Part shown: positions 55,401-64,000 of the stretch, piece after piece
Position numbering within the stretch: the first letter of the stretch is position 1
Layout: the number at the start of each line of letters is the position of its first letter
DNA from: Halalkalibacter oceani
GTDB lineage: Bacteria > Bacillota > Bacilli > Bacillales > Bacillaceae_D
Assembly: GCF_023715705.1 (NCBI RefSeq)
Contig: NZ_JAMBOS010000009.1
Coordinates: 1 to 64,000 of the forward strand
Reading direction: 5' to 3'
Length of the DNA: 64,000 nt
The notes under the pieces: model-generated
Seen by the model: the letters and a program-made list of their open reading frames with translations, nothing else
Told to the model about the DNA's origin: nothing
The model's database searches: none
Made by a program: the position numbers and the translations under genes

Positions 55401-55404
55401 GTAG

Positions 55405-58400
55405 GTGATTATCATCGTAGTGCGAGATCTTGAAAAGAAGGCAAACGTGTTGGAAATGACGGAAAAGGAAAGAGAACGGCTGACGATCGTAGAAGAAAAG
55501 CGGAAAAATTCCGCCTTTCAGGTCGCGTTCTGCGGTCACTTTTCCGCGGGGAAATCAACGATTCTTAACCACTTGCTTGGAGCGGAGATGCTGCCGACGA
55601 GCCCGATTCCAACAAGTGCGAATATTATTGGAATTCAAAATGGTGAGCTTGGCTTGACTGTTGTTGGCACGAATGGGGAAGAGGAAAGCTGGGAAGGAGA
55701 AATCCCTTGGCAGCGAGTGCGCGAATGGGGGATGAATGGCGGAGAGATCGCTTCGCTGACGATTTCGGCACCGCTTCCGTTTTTGGGAAAGCAGAGCATT
55801 ATTTATGACACGCCGGGGGTTGATTCAACCGATCCGACTCACCAGGCTGTTACGCTCGAAGCCCTTTATACGACCGATTTCATCGTCTATGTGATGGATT
55901 ATAATCATGTTCAATCGGAGACGAATTTAACGTTTTTGAAGCAGCTTTCCGATGAGAAGAAGCCGCTTTATTTAGTGATCAATCAAATTGATAAGCACGA
56001 TGAAGCGGAGCTTTCGTTTTCGCAATTTGACCAATCGGTCCGGCAGACATTTTCGGAGTGGGGCATTAACATTTTGAAATTATGTTATACGAGCATGAAA
56101 CACCGCTCCCATCATCTGAATCAGCTTGACCGGTTTGAGCGTGATATGAAAGCGATGCTCTACCACGGTCATGAACTGTTGCCATACGCGAAGCAACGGC
56201 TGTTACAAGGCTTCTATTTAAGCATCGCCGCCCGGCTTCAAGAAGAAATGGAAGCAGAAATCGATGAAATCAAAGAACGGGTAAAGGAAGAAGGCTTCGC
56301 GCTGGAGTGGCTGGAAGAGCGGGAAAAAACCGCCGTCGCCTATGAACGCACGCAGCAGGCGAAGCAGCTGTTGGAGGAAGAAATCGAGGCTGACATTCAG
56401 AAGCTGATGAAGGATGTGACGATTTTTCCTTACACGACGACAGAGCTTGCCCGCCAATGGCTGGAAAGCATTCAGCCGAACTTTAAGGTTGGGCTGCTGT
56501 TCGCAAAGAAAAAAACCGAAGAAGAACAGCAGCGCCGTTTGAAACGGTTGATTGATGAAGTGCAGGATAAGGTGAAGAGCCAGCTTGAATTTCATCTTCA
56601 TCAAGTATTTAAGCGCTACGATTTCACGTTGCTGAGCAACCGTGAGGAAGTCGAGCGGGCGCTTGATGAGCTTACGGTCACACTCGATGCTGCTTTCTTT
56701 ACAGAGGCGGTGCAGGCCGGGCCGAAAAACCGCGAATATGTCTATACCTTTACGAAGGAACGGACGGCTGCTGTCACGAGACTGCTGCGGCAGAAGGCGG
56801 CAACAGTGATCGCGTTACTCGTCAAGGGAATGGAAACACATTGGCAGGTTGAGCGAAAAGGGCTGAAGGATAAGCTCGAGCAGTTGAATGAAGTAAAAAA
56901 GTATGCCGATGAGCTGAAGGAAATGAGCACGGCGTATCATAGCGGCATGGAACACTACCGTGAGCAGGCTGAGCAATTTCAGGATGCCGGGGGCTACGAG
57001 CGCTCGCTGAAGGAAGCGATGGAAAAAGAAGTCCCCGTGTTTGAACAAACGACTTTTGCCGATATTAGCCTGCCGGAAGAAACGGTCATTGCCACCGATT
57101 GGGAACATGCCGGCACAGCACGCCGGCCGCAATTTGACGAGCAGCTTGCCGAGCAGTGGATGGCGGAGCTAAATGCGGCGCTGAATGAGTCACGCGCGGA
57201 AGAGAGAATGCAGACTGAGCGGGAGGAGCTTGCTGAGCGGGCGGCCAAGTTTCAGCAGCAGACGTTCACAATTTCTTTATTTGGGGCATTTAGTGCCGGT
57301 AAGTCGAGCTTTGCCAATGCTTTATTAGGTAAGGCGGTGCTTCCTGTATCGCCACACCCGACGACTGCCACGGTCAATCTCGTCAAACAGGCAGAAGAGG
57401 GACACCCGTCAGAAACAGCGGTCGTTCATGTCAAAACAAGGGAACAGCTTGACGCTGAAATTAAAGCCGTTGCCGAACAGCTTGATCAGCAGCTGTCATT
57501 CGATTCACTGTCAGGCTGGAAGGCGAATCCAAAAGACGCGCAAACAAGCTGGCAGAAAACGTACCAGGCTTACTTAACGACACTGCAAAAAAGTGTGGCG
57601 GCGGGAAAATGGGAGCTCGGCTCATCATTTGAAGTAACGCTGGAAGAACTGCAGCCATTTGTCGCCAATGAAAGCGACGCCTGCTTAATCGAACAAGTTA
57701 CGCTTTATTATGACAGCCCGATCACCAGACAAGGGATTGTTCTTGTTGATACACCGGGGGTGAATTCGATTCACGGCCGGCATACAAATGTCGCCTTTAA
57801 GCAATTGCGGGATTCTGATGCGATCTTCTATGTCAGCTATTATAATCATGCATTCTCCAAGGCGGATCAGGCCTTTTTACAGCAAATGGCCAAGGTCAAC
57901 GGCGATTTCCAAAATGATAAGCTGTACTTTATTTTAAATGCGGCTGATCTGGCCAGCAGCGAACAGGAATTAAACGGGGTGCGGAAGCATGTCTATGACC
58001 AGCTCGTTCATAATGGTATCGACGAGCCGCGCCTGTATCCGTTATCAAGTAAAAAAGGCTTGCAGGCCAAACAGGGAAATCAGGAACAGGATCCGTTGTT
58101 CGCTGCTTTTGAAACAGCGTTTTACGAGCAAACAATCGCCGAGTTGAAACGGTTGAGCTTTGAGCTGCTGCGCGAGGAAACGAAGCGCTATGCGATGACG
58201 CTGGCGAAAGGGCTGGAGTATGCGACGGGTGAGGAAGCGACGAAGGCAGCGAGACGGCAGGAGCTTGCTAACCGCGTCGAGCAATGGAAGAATGAGATTC
58301 AGCAGTCGCAGCCTTTACAGGTCGAGCAGGCGATAAAAATGGAAACGAGCCAGCTATTTCTCTATCTTCGTGAGCGGATCCGCTTTGTGTTGGGGGATGA

Positions 58401-58995
58401 GTTTCAGGCGGCAGTCAATGTGACGACGGTCGTCGGTGCAAGCAAACGGGCGCAGCAGCAGGCGCTGCTTCAGGCGTTGAAGGAATGGCGAAGCGAGGGA
58501 GAGCATTTTCTCCAGCAGGAGCTCCGAGCGACATTCGTCCGGCTCGAATTAGCGCTGTACCGGGCGGTCGACCAGTGGCTTACTGAAACTGTAGAGCGGC
58601 TGAGAAAGGATTTTCCATCATTTTCTCTGCCAGCTGAACAGAAGAAGCAAGAGCTTGAGGTTGGGCTTAGCAGCCGCTTACTTAATTTGCCTCTTGAAGA
58701 GTACAGTTCCAGCTTTCAATCTTTAAAGACTTTCTTTGAAGGCCAGCAAGTACGGGCGTTGAAAGATAGACTTGTTGAGGATGGAGCGGTTGTCGCAAGC
58801 GCTACACTGCGAAACGTCGAAGGAGAAACGCTCACCCGGCTTGAAGCGGTCTTCGCCCAGTCATTAACCGCAGCTAAGTCCGCCTTTGTCGAAGGCCTCA
58901 ACCGTGAAATAGAGCGGTTCGATGCCCTGACCGATCCAAAGCACCAACAAGGCCTCCAACAAGAATATGACCGGTTTAAGGCACTCACACAATAG
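55405..58995 (+). CDS. dynA: Double dynamin-like GTPase DynA
   Basis: 1196 residues made of two dynamin modules in one chain, as in B. subtilis DynA, which tethers and fuses membranes and helps against phage and membrane damage. Module 1: P-loop FCGHFSAGKST (about 42-52), switch DTPGVDS, NQIDKHDEAE. Module 2: LFGAFSAGKSS (about 630), DTPGVNS, LNAADLASS. Long helical stalks lie between and after. Start GTG 55405 is poorly supported; GTG 55420 is an alternative. In B. subtilis dynA lies elsewhere, so the gene has moved here. The last codons form one arm of an 18-bp stem. Confidence 0.93.
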   Translation: MIIIVVRDLEKKANVLEMTEKERERLTIVEEKRKNSAFQVAFCGHFSAGKSTILNHLLGAEMLPTSPIPTSANIIGIQNGELGLTVVGTNGEEESWEGEIPWQRVREWGMNGGEIASLTISAPLPFLGKQSIIYDTPGVDSTDPTHQAVTLEALYTTDFIVYVMDYNHVQSETNLTFLKQLSDEKKPLYLVINQIDKHDEAELSFSQFDQSVRQTFSEWGINILKLCYTSMKHRSHHLNQLDRFERDMKAMLYHGHELLPYAKQRLLQGFYLSIAARLQEEMEAEIDEIKERVKEEGFALEWLEEREKTAVAYERTQQAKQLLEEEIEADIQKLMKDVTIFPYTTTELARQWLESIQPNFKVGLLFAKKKTEEEQQRRLKRLIDEVQDKVKSQLEFHLHQVFKRYDFTLLSNREEVERALDELTVTLDAAFFTEAVQAGPKNREYVYTFTKERTAAVTRLLRQKAATVIALLVKGMETHWQVERKGLKDKLEQLNEVKKYADELKEMSTAYHSGMEHYREQAEQFQDAGGYERSLKEAMEKEVPVFEQTTFADISLPEETVIATDWEHAGTARRPQFDEQLAEQWMAELNAALNESRAEERMQTEREELAERAAKFQQQTFTISLFGAFSAGKSSFANALLGKAVLPVSPHPTTATVNLVKQAEEGHPSETAVVHVKTREQLDAEIKAVAEQLDQQLSFDSLSGWKANPKDAQTSWQKTYQAYLTTLQKSVAAGKWELGSSFEVTLEELQPFVANESDACLIEQVTLYYDSPITRQGIVLVDTPGVNSIHGRHTNVAFKQLRDSDAIFYVSYYNHAFSKADQAFLQQMAKVNGDFQNDKLYFILNAADLASSEQELNGVRKHVYDQLVHNGIDEPRLYPLSSKKGLQAKQGNQEQDPLFAAFETAFYEQTIAELKRLSFELLREETKRYAMTLAKGLEYATGEEATKAARRQELANRVEQWKNEIQQSQPLQVEQAIKMETSQLFLYLRERIRFVLGDEFQAAVNVTTVVGASKRAQQQALLQALKEWRSEGEHFLQQELRATFVRLELALYRAVDQWLTETVERLRKDFPSFSLPAEQKKQELEVGLSSRLLNLPLEEYSSSFQSLKTFFEGQQVRALKDRLVEDGAVVASATLRNVEGETLTRLEAVFAQSLTAAKSAFVEGLNREIERFDALTDPKHQQGLQQEYDRFKALTQ

Positions 58996-59022
58996 GGCGA
59001 TTTTCCCTATTGTGTGAGTGCC
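58980..59022 (+). terminator. 18-bp hairpin spanning the dynA stop codon
   Basis: GGCACTCACACAATAGGG (58980-58997) pairs perfectly with 59005-59022 around a seven-base loop. The left arm includes the last dynA codons and its TAG; the right arm is the start of the tandem repeat. No T-run follows. Confidence 0.6.
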
Positions 59023-59169
59023 GAAGCAGCGAGCGTAGTTAGCACCCGAAAGTAAAAGCCGTCAGGAAAGCGGATTTCTTTCCTGACGGCGCGTGCAAAC
59101 GGAGCCGCTGCCAGACCTATGAGCCAAGAGAAAGCAAGAGTCGAAGCGCAGGAAAAAGCCGATCCCATA
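58996..59169. repeat. 174-bp tandem repeat, unit 1
   Basis: Identical to 59170-59343 except for one base (G at 59073, A at 59247). Inside is a perfect 12-bp stem, CCGTCAGGAAAG (59059-59070) / CTTTCCTGACGG (59078-59089). The unit begins with the right arm of the dynA hairpin. It carries no clear gene; an open frame of 36 codons from 59119 runs across the junction into unit 2. Confidence 0.95.
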
Positions 59170-59343
59170 GGCGATTTTCCCTATTGTGTGAGTGCCGAAG
59201 CAGCGAGCGTAGTTAGCACCCGAAAGTAAAAGCCGTCAGGAAAGCGAATTTCTTTCCTGACGGCGCGTGCAAACGGAGCCGCTGCCAGACCTATGAGCCA
59301 AGAGAAAGCAAGAGTCGAAGCGCAGGAAAAAGCCGATCCCATA
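59170..59343. repeat. 174-bp tandem repeat, unit 2
   Basis: Second, adjacent copy, 173 of 174 bases the same. A third, partial start follows (CCCTATTGTGTGAG at 59359-59372), so the array has two full units and a stub. Confidence 0.95.
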
Positions 59344-59402
59344 CAATAGTGTGATTTCCCCTATTGTGTGAGAGACGGCTTCGTACATTGGTTAAGTAGA
59401 TA

Positions 59403-59438
59403 AAATGCCTTTGAAAGTTCTCTCTCAAAGGCATTTTT
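59403..59438 (+). terminator. Terminator after the repeat array
   Basis: AAATGCCTTTGA (59403-59414) pairs with TCAAAGGCATTT (59425-59436), then TT. AT-rich on both sides, so it could work for either strand. Confidence 0.75.
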
Positions 59439-59498
59439 ACGTCCGTCAATTCGTTTATTTTTTGTTGGTGACCCAGGAGGATGAGTGTTCCTCCTGGG

Positions 59499-59552
59499 TC
59501 AGTTGGTTAATTTCTTCAAGTTCATGGCAGCGAAAACAAGCATCGCCTGCAT
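59499..59552 (-). pseudogene. 3' scar of an IS1182-type transposase gene
   Basis: Minus-strand codons read MQAMLVFAAMNLKKLTN then stop, like the C-terminus of IS1182-family transposases (MQAML.FAAMNLKKLAN). Tandem TAG stops lie directly upstream, so only the tail remains. Next to it is a 12-bp hairpin, TGACCCAGGAGG / CCTCCTGGGTCA (59469-59501). Family recognised from memory. Confidence 0.6.
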
Positions 59553-59595
59553 CTACTATCTTCCGTAAAGAGGGTAGTTGAAGAGTACGTAGATT

Positions 59596-59620
59596 CCCAT
59601 CCCGGGAGCGGGTTCGAAGC
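59596..59620 (-). repeat. 25-bp dispersed repeat, copy B
   Basis: Inverted relative to copy A at 7586-7610, 24 of 25 bases shared. It lies just upstream of the transposase scar; looser similarity continues for about 30 bases. Confidence 0.6.
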
Positions 59621-59645
59621 GACTTATCATGGCTACTTTCTTAAA

Positions 59646-60281
59646 CTACAAAACGCCTGTCGACTTTTTGCATCTTATCATTAAGAATGTTATTGGCGGT
59701 TTATTGTCGTTATCCTTATTCGGTTCATCAATTTCGGAAAACTCCACCAGACCGTATTCACGAAATTCCTTCCTTATCGTGTCGGCATCATAAAAATACA
59801 ACTTTACGCCTTCCTTCGTCTCAAAGTAGTCTTTATCCAACTGTTTGCCTTTTCCGAACATCGGTGCTTTTTTTGAAACGGTTGTAAAAATCATATAGGC
59901 ACCAGGCTGGAGCTGATTGTAGCACTCTTTAATAAATGCCGCTCTCTCAGTCTTATTTAATAAGTGGAGAAGCGCATGGGAGAAAATACCGTTATATTGT
60001 TTTGTATCGAAGGGCATCTCGGTGACGGAGCCACGGAAAATTTTACAATCAACTCCATTTTTCCTTGCCAAATCAATGGCCGTTTGTGAAATCTCAATGC
60101 CTGTAACATCGATGCCATTTTCAAGGAAAACCTTCGCATTTCTCCCATAGCCAATCCCGGGTAGCAGGATATGTTTCACCTTTCTTTCAAGGAAAAAGTC
60201 TTTTGCCAGGATGGCCGAGTCCGCAGGTTCCAAGCCCCACATCGTTTGCTTTTCGATAAAACTGGACTCCCAAAATTCCAT
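59646..60281 (-). CDS. Class I SAM-dependent methyltransferase
   Basis: 211 residues. The SAM loop is LLPGIGYGRNAKVFLENGIDVTGIEIS, followed by MPFDTKQYNGIFSHALLHLL and LQPGAYMIFTT, all class I methyltransferase features near the Methyltransf_25/TehB types. Substrate unknown. AAGGAGCTGAAGGTGG precedes the ATG. It is more AT-rich than its neighbours and beside a transposase scar in a synteny break, so it was probably acquired. Confidence 0.88.
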   Translation of the reverse strand: MEFWESSFIEKQTMWGLEPADSAILAKDFFLERKVKHILLPGIGYGRNAKVFLENGIDVTGIEISQTAIDLARKNGVDCKIFRGSVTEMPFDTKQYNGIFSHALLHLLNKTERAAFIKECYNQLQPGAYMIFTTVSKKAPMFGKGKQLDKDYFETKEGVKLYFYDADTIRKEFREYGLVEFSEIDEPNKDNDNKPPITFLMIRCKKSTGVL

Positions 60282-60314
60282 TCCACCTTCAGCTCCTTTA
60301 GTATAGGATCTTTC

Positions 60315-60320
60315 ATTATA
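60315..60320 (-). promoter_or_regulatory. Possible promoter -10 of the methyltransferase gene
   Basis: Minus-strand TATAAT, 34 bases before the start codon, in a very AT-rich stretch. The -35 is unclear. Confidence 0.4.
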
Positions 60321-60379
60321 GATATAATTACTCTTTAATAACTATAATTGAAATTCATCATCCTGTAAACGATAAAGAA

Positions 60380-60420
60380 GAGGCTTGGATAAAAGGTTGT
60401 ATTTACCTTTTCCAAGCCTC
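60380..60420 (-). terminator. Terminator of the recU-ponA operon
   Basis: GAGGCTTGG (60380-60388) and AAAAGG (60391-60396) pair with CCTTTT (60406-60411) and CCAAGCCTC (60412-60420). It lies 20 bases after the ponA stop. Confidence 0.75.
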
Positions 60421-60439
60421 TAAGCATAATCAGTTTTCT

Positions 60440-63076
60440 CTAGGTTTCGTTTCCTTCGGCAGAACCTTCATCGGGCTCCGTGACAGGAGGCTGTTCTGCA
60501 TCTCCATTATTATTGTTGTCATCTGGATTGTTGCCGTTGTTATTGCCATTTCCAGGTCCGCTATTATCATTCCCGTTGCCATTATTGCCGTTTTCGTCTG
60601 GAGGGGTTTCCTCATCTTCTCCAGGCAGCGGATTGCCATCGGGATCAAGTTCCTCAAGTGGGTCCGGTATGTCCTCTTCATCCTCTTCAGTCGCATCCTC
60701 AATGACGACACGGGCTGAGGCGGAATCACTTTGGACATTTGGATTTTCATCCGAAATCGCGCGAACCGTAAATTCATACGTCGAGCCATGTTCTGGCGCG
60801 TTAAAAATAAATTGCATGTCTTTCATCCGGTCGAGCAATTGCGGGCTGCTGCCGTCAACGGATACTTGCAGCTCGAAGGTCACCTCATCCGCAAGGTCAT
60901 TTGGATAATTCCAGCTGACGATAATTTGATCGTTCTCTGCTTCATAGCTGGCCATCATACCCGACGGAGCAGCAAGCTCCATAAATTCCTCTGAGACACG
61001 GGTCGGCTCATTGCCACGGACAAACAGTTCATAAACAATTTCACTCTGCGGCGTATAAGGGCTAGGCAGTAAACCGGTTGAGCGCTCGACGCCGACGCGG
61101 ACAACTGAATTCGGCATGGTGAAATCTTCTGTTTGCTGATTAGCCGATACTTCCTCCATCACCGCTTTAAAAATTCGTTGCGCGAGCTGGCGCTCTTCAC
61201 CGCGTCTCAGGTAATTATTCGGACCATTCCGACTGAAGCCGGTCCAGACGGCAGCTGTATAATTTGTTGTATAGCCGGCAAACCAAATGTCCGGCACTTC
61301 ATTTTCCGGGATGCCATGAGCCCGGCGGGTATCTTCATCAAAATTCGTTGTTCCCGTTTTTCCGGCCATCGGTAAGCCTGGAATGTTTGCAGTCGTACCG
61401 GTTCCGTCCGTTACCGCTGTTTTTAGCATATCGGTAATCATATAGGCCGTATAGTCACTCATTGCTTTTTGTGCTTCAGGTGCCATATTGATTTCCCGGC
61501 CGTCAGGAAAGACAATTTTCCGGACGGTATGTGGTTTTGTGTACATTCCATTATTACCAAAAGCGGCGTAAGCACCGGCGAGATGAAGGGTGGAAATACC
61601 ATCACGGAAACCACCAAGGCCAAATGCTTCCGGCATCTCACCATCATCATATTCAATTGGAACGCCAAGCCCTTTGGCAAATTCCTCAGCACGGTCAACA
61701 CCGACCTCCTGCAACGCTTTGATTGCCGGAACATTGCGCGAGCGAGCTAAGGCCCGTCGCATCGAAAGGGCGCCGTCGTAGGAACGGTCAAAGTTGCGAA
61801 TCGGTACACCGACGCTGTATTCATGAGGCTCATCAACGAGGACGTGGCCGGTCGACCATTGCAAATACTCAATTGCCGGACCATAATCCAAAATCGGCTT
61901 AATCGTTGAACCAGGCTGTTTGCGAAGATCTGTCGCATAGTTAAAGCCCCGCTGGACATCGGTATCCTGCAAGCCGCTGCCGATCGCCTTGATTTGCCCG
62001 GTTTTTGTATCGAGCAGGGTAATACCCGCCTGAAAGTCTTCATTATCCGGAAAACTTGTAATGTACTGATCTGTTTGCAGGACGGTTTCGACATGCTCCT
62101 GCGCTTCGACATCAAGCGTTGTGTAGACCTTTAGTCCAGCATTGTAGAGATCATTGACCGTGATCCCTTCCATTTCTTCAAGCTCTGCCAACACTTGATT
62201 ATAAAAGGCTTCATACGGATAAGACTCACGCTCTGTTAATTCAAGCTGATCCTCCAATGGAATCGCTTTTGCCGCTTCAGCCTCTTCACTCGTAATCTTT
62301 CCGTGCTGTTCCATCAGCGAGAGGACGAGGTTGCGTCGGCTTTCGGCAGCTTCTGGATTTTTCGTTGGATCATAAAAGCTTGGACGGCGTGGGATCCCGG
62401 CGAGCAACGCGGCATCAGCGAGCGACAATTCGCCGACCGATTTATTAAAGTACGTTTGCGAGGCGAGCTCGACCCCGTATACGCCGGAGCCTAAATAAAT
62501 CTGATTCAAATACATCTCAAGGATCTGATCCTTCGAATAGCGCTGTTCCAGTTTGATCGCTAAATATTGCTCCTGAATCTTTCTCGTTAAACGCTTCTCT
62601 TCGTTCAGAAAAAGGTTCTTGACGAGCTGTTGGGTAATCGTACTTGCCCCTTCAGCGCCAAATCCCTCGGTTATATTGGCTGCGACTGCGCCAAACAAGC
62701 GGCGGATGTCAATCCCAAAATGCTCGCGGAAGCGGATGTCCTCCACGGAAAGGAACGCATCCTCGACGATTGGCGGGATATCCTGAATGCTGACATTGAC
62801 CCGCCGTTCACTTGAGTCGAGCTGTGAGACGAGCTCATCATTCTGGTCAAACATTTGCGCTGCCTGTGATAATGTCAGCTTGTCTTCATCAAGCGGAGGT
62901 GCTCCCTGAATCATGGCGAAAACCGTGATTCCGCCGGCGATGCAGGCAATTACACCAAGCGTGACAATTAATAGAAATATTTTTTTCAAAAGACCTTTCT
63001 TTGTCGTCTTTTTCCCCTTTTTCATTGATTGACGTGCTTGACGACGTCCCTGTCTTGTTTTTATTTCTTTTGACAT
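60440..63076 (-). CDS. ponA: Bifunctional penicillin-binding protein 1A
   Basis: 878-residue class A PBP: basic cytoplasmic tail, one membrane anchor (IFLLIVTLGVIACIAGGITVF), GT51 glycosyltransferase (EDIRFREHFGIDIRRLFGA, STITQQLVKNLFL, KDQILEMYLNQIYLG) and transpeptidase with the SxxK serine in QPGSTIKP, SRN and KTGTT. A fibronectin-type domain and a long Asn/Gly/Asp/Pro-rich tail (about residues 820-878) follow. Start ATG 63076 after AAAGGGAGAGA. It is cotranscribed with recU, 24 bases upstream. Confidence 0.97.
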   Translation of the reverse strand: MSKEIKTRQGRRQARQSMKKGKKTTKKGLLKKIFLLIVTLGVIACIAGGITVFAMIQGAPPLDEDKLTLSQAAQMFDQNDELVSQLDSSERRVNVSIQDIPPIVEDAFLSVEDIRFREHFGIDIRRLFGAVAANITEGFGAEGASTITQQLVKNLFLNEEKRLTRKIQEQYLAIKLEQRYSKDQILEMYLNQIYLGSGVYGVELASQTYFNKSVGELSLADAALLAGIPRRPSFYDPTKNPEAAESRRNLVLSLMEQHGKITSEEAEAAKAIPLEDQLELTERESYPYEAFYNQVLAELEEMEGITVNDLYNAGLKVYTTLDVEAQEHVETVLQTDQYITSFPDNEDFQAGITLLDTKTGQIKAIGSGLQDTDVQRGFNYATDLRKQPGSTIKPILDYGPAIEYLQWSTGHVLVDEPHEYSVGVPIRNFDRSYDGALSMRRALARSRNVPAIKALQEVGVDRAEEFAKGLGVPIEYDDGEMPEAFGLGGFRDGISTLHLAGAYAAFGNNGMYTKPHTVRKIVFPDGREINMAPEAQKAMSDYTAYMITDMLKTAVTDGTGTTANIPGLPMAGKTGTTNFDEDTRRAHGIPENEVPDIWFAGYTTNYTAAVWTGFSRNGPNNYLRRGEERQLAQRIFKAVMEEVSANQQTEDFTMPNSVVRVGVERSTGLLPSPYTPQSEIVYELFVRGNEPTRVSEEFMELAAPSGMMASYEAENDQIIVSWNYPNDLADEVTFELQVSVDGSSPQLLDRMKDMQFIFNAPEHGSTYEFTVRAISDENPNVQSDSASARVVIEDATEEDEEDIPDPLEELDPDGNPLPGEDEETPPDENGNNGNGNDNSGPGNGNNNGNNPDDNNNNGDAEQPPVTEPDEGSAEGNET

Positions 63077-63100
63077 CGTGTCTCTCCCTTTCTGCATCCA

Positions 63101-63709
63101 CTACTTTGTAAAGTAGACTGATTCAACTACTTTCAAGTAATCAATTCGTGGATGATATCCTATTTTAATCGAATACCCTAACTGTTCAATATCCGACTTT
63201 CGGATGGATTTTCGGGTTTGCTCCTGTCTGTCGTAAAAAGAAAGGAGATGGCTGGCATCCAGTAAATAGATTTCATCTGTTACGGTAAAGCGAAGAATAA
63301 CAAAAGCAATCCCTCCTTGAACGATGACTTGGCGCATATGTTCAATTTGATGCTGATGAAAGTTCTTCAACGGGAAGGAAGTTTTATTCTTTGTTTCTTT
63401 GGCTTCGAAATCAATATAGCGCCCTTTAAAAACTCCATTATAGTCCGTCGTTGAAGCCTGTTTGAAATAGGCTTCTTTAATGACAGCAGCGCTGCGGCGC
63501 GGATAGTCAACGTCAACAATCTGCACGGGTGTCGGCTTCTTGTGAATGACAGCGAGCTGATGCTCCAAATAATACTGGTTCGTGACGTTCAAGTCTTCTT
63601 CCAGCGTCATGCCGCGATTGCTGTACATATTCGTTGTGCCTGCGCCCGTTTTTTTAACAGGGGGCGGATTTGCTTCGAAGCGTCTACCATTTGGATAATG
63701 AATCGCCAT
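63101..63709 (-). CDS. recU: Holliday junction resolvase RecU
   Basis: 202 residues. Family features: start [22 protein letters not shown], the catalytic [26 protein letters not shown] (Asp, Glu, Lys) and IEHMRQV. It resolves recombination intermediates and segregates chromosomes. AAAGGTTTGTGAG precedes the ATG. ponA follows as in B. subtilis, where the pair is an operon. Confidence 0.97.
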   Translation of the reverse strand: MAIHYPNGRRFEANPPPVKKTGAGTTNMYSNRGMTLEEDLNVTNQYYLEHQLAVIHKKPTPVQIVDVDYPRRSAAVIKEAYFKQASTTDYNGVFKGRYIDFEAKETKNKTSFPLKNFHQHQIEHMRQVIVQGGIAFVILRFTVTDEIYLLDASHLLSFYDRQEQTRKSIRKSDIEQLGYSIKIGYHPRIDYLKVVESVYFTK

Positions 63710-63856
63710 AACCGCTCACAAACCTTTCTAAAACAATGCATGGAATCAAAGATAGAGATCAAAATAAGGTAGATTCCATCACATTATCTTACCATAAAAG
63801 GTTGCTGAAAAGGTAGGTCATTTTTTGTAGATACGATGAAAGAAAGGCTGAAAATC

Positions 63857-64000
63857 ATGAAAAAACATGTAATAGATGCGATAAAAAAACAAACAGCGCA
63901 AGGAAATCTCGATAATATTTCACGTACCGTATTGTATGAACAGTTTTACAATGAGCATCCGGAGATTAAGTGGGCGCTGCTCGCCGGGCTCGTTTCCCGT
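63857..64000 (+). CDS. yppC: DUF2515 protein YppC, 5' part only
   Basis: The first 48 codons are visible before the window ends. ISRTVLYEQFYNEHPEIKWA and LLAGLVSR match DUF2515, represented by B. subtilis YppC, divergent from recU. Function unknown. AAAGG lies about nine bases before ATG 63857; an in-frame ATG at 63836 is less likely. Confidence 0.85.
   Translation, partial: MKKHVIDAIKKQTAQGNLDNISRTVLYEQFYNEHPEIKWALLAGLVSR

Noticed and set aside
55106-58988. Many ORFs antisense to dynA
   Set aside because: Shadows of the GC-rich third positions of dynA; none has a ribosome site or recognisable motif.
58996-59343. CRISPR array
   Set aside because: Only two long units, no short repeats with unique spacers, no cas genes.
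59482-59640. Alternative minus-strand frame reading through the transposase scar to AAAAAATAA
   Set aside because: No start with a ribosome site and no recognisable family; the 17-residue transposase tail explains the region better.

Overview
The window is chromosomal backbone of an endospore-forming Firmicute of the Bacillaceae. The evidence is gene order. From yphA-der-plsY-gpsA through spoIVA, mtrB, the heptaprenyl/menaquinone genes, ndk, cheR, the aro-trp-his-tyr supraoperon, ypiABF-qcrABC, ypjABC-D, dapB-mgsA-bshB1-bshA-cca-birA, panBCD-dinG, ypmAB-asnS-dnaD-nth-ypoC to ponA-recU-yppC, the order follows the Bacillus subtilis 200-degree region closely. Spore genes (spoVIF, spoIVA, ypjB), AGGAGG-type ribosome binding sites and extended -10 promoters (TGnTATAAT) fit this. 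The species cannot be named. A futalosine-pathway gene (mqnA with a UbiA-type prenyltransferase) in the menaquinone cluster suggests a lineage outside the B. subtilis group, possibly an alkaliphilic Bacillus relative.

Layout. 1-125: probable right end of an IS200/IS605-type element. 126-7492: ypzI (minus strand), yphA, der, plsY, gpsA and a sporulation block ending with spoIVA. 7493-7918: gene-poor gap where hbs and folE normally lie. 7919-13241: mtrB (TRAP), hepS, menG, ubiA/mqnP, a 27-codon linker ORF, mqnA, hepT, ndk. 13409-26943: cheR, aroC-aroB-aroH, a textbook TRAP-controlled leader, then trpEDCFBA-hisC-tyrA-aroA. 26944-27287: a probable minus-strand small RNA with its own promoter, a CcpA-like cre site and a terminator. 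27288-30734: a degenerate amidohydrolase-like protein and ypiA, ypiB, ypiF. 31253-33289: the menaquinol:cytochrome c reductase. 33402-42400: ypjA, ypjB, a YugP-type protease, a YitT protein (minus strand), ypjD, dapB, mgsA, the bacillithiol genes, cca and birA. 42421-45806: pantothenate genes with a long leader, then a TPR protein. 45817-55400: dinG, a secreted metallo-beta-lactamase-like protein, an MTA/SAH deaminase, ypmA, ypmB, asnS, dnaD, nth, ypoC. 55405-60281: a synteny break holding dynA, a 174-bp tandem duplication, a transposase scar and a methyltransferase. 60440-64000: ponA and recU (minus strand) and the start of yppC.

How the genes work together. The aro/trp/his/tyr block makes chorismate and the aromatic amino acids; TRAP from mtrB can bind the ten evenly spaced GAG/TAG triplets in the trpE leader. 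hepS/hepT make the heptaprenyl chain, UbiA attaches it, MenG methylates it, and the resulting menaquinone feeds qcrABC. The clearest possible novelty is the unannotated small RNA at about 27037-27133. Its U/C-rich loop resembles an anti-Shine-Dalgarno sequence and its promoter overlaps a cre-like site. Next are the structured 174-bp tandem repeats after dynA and several small or unassigned genes.
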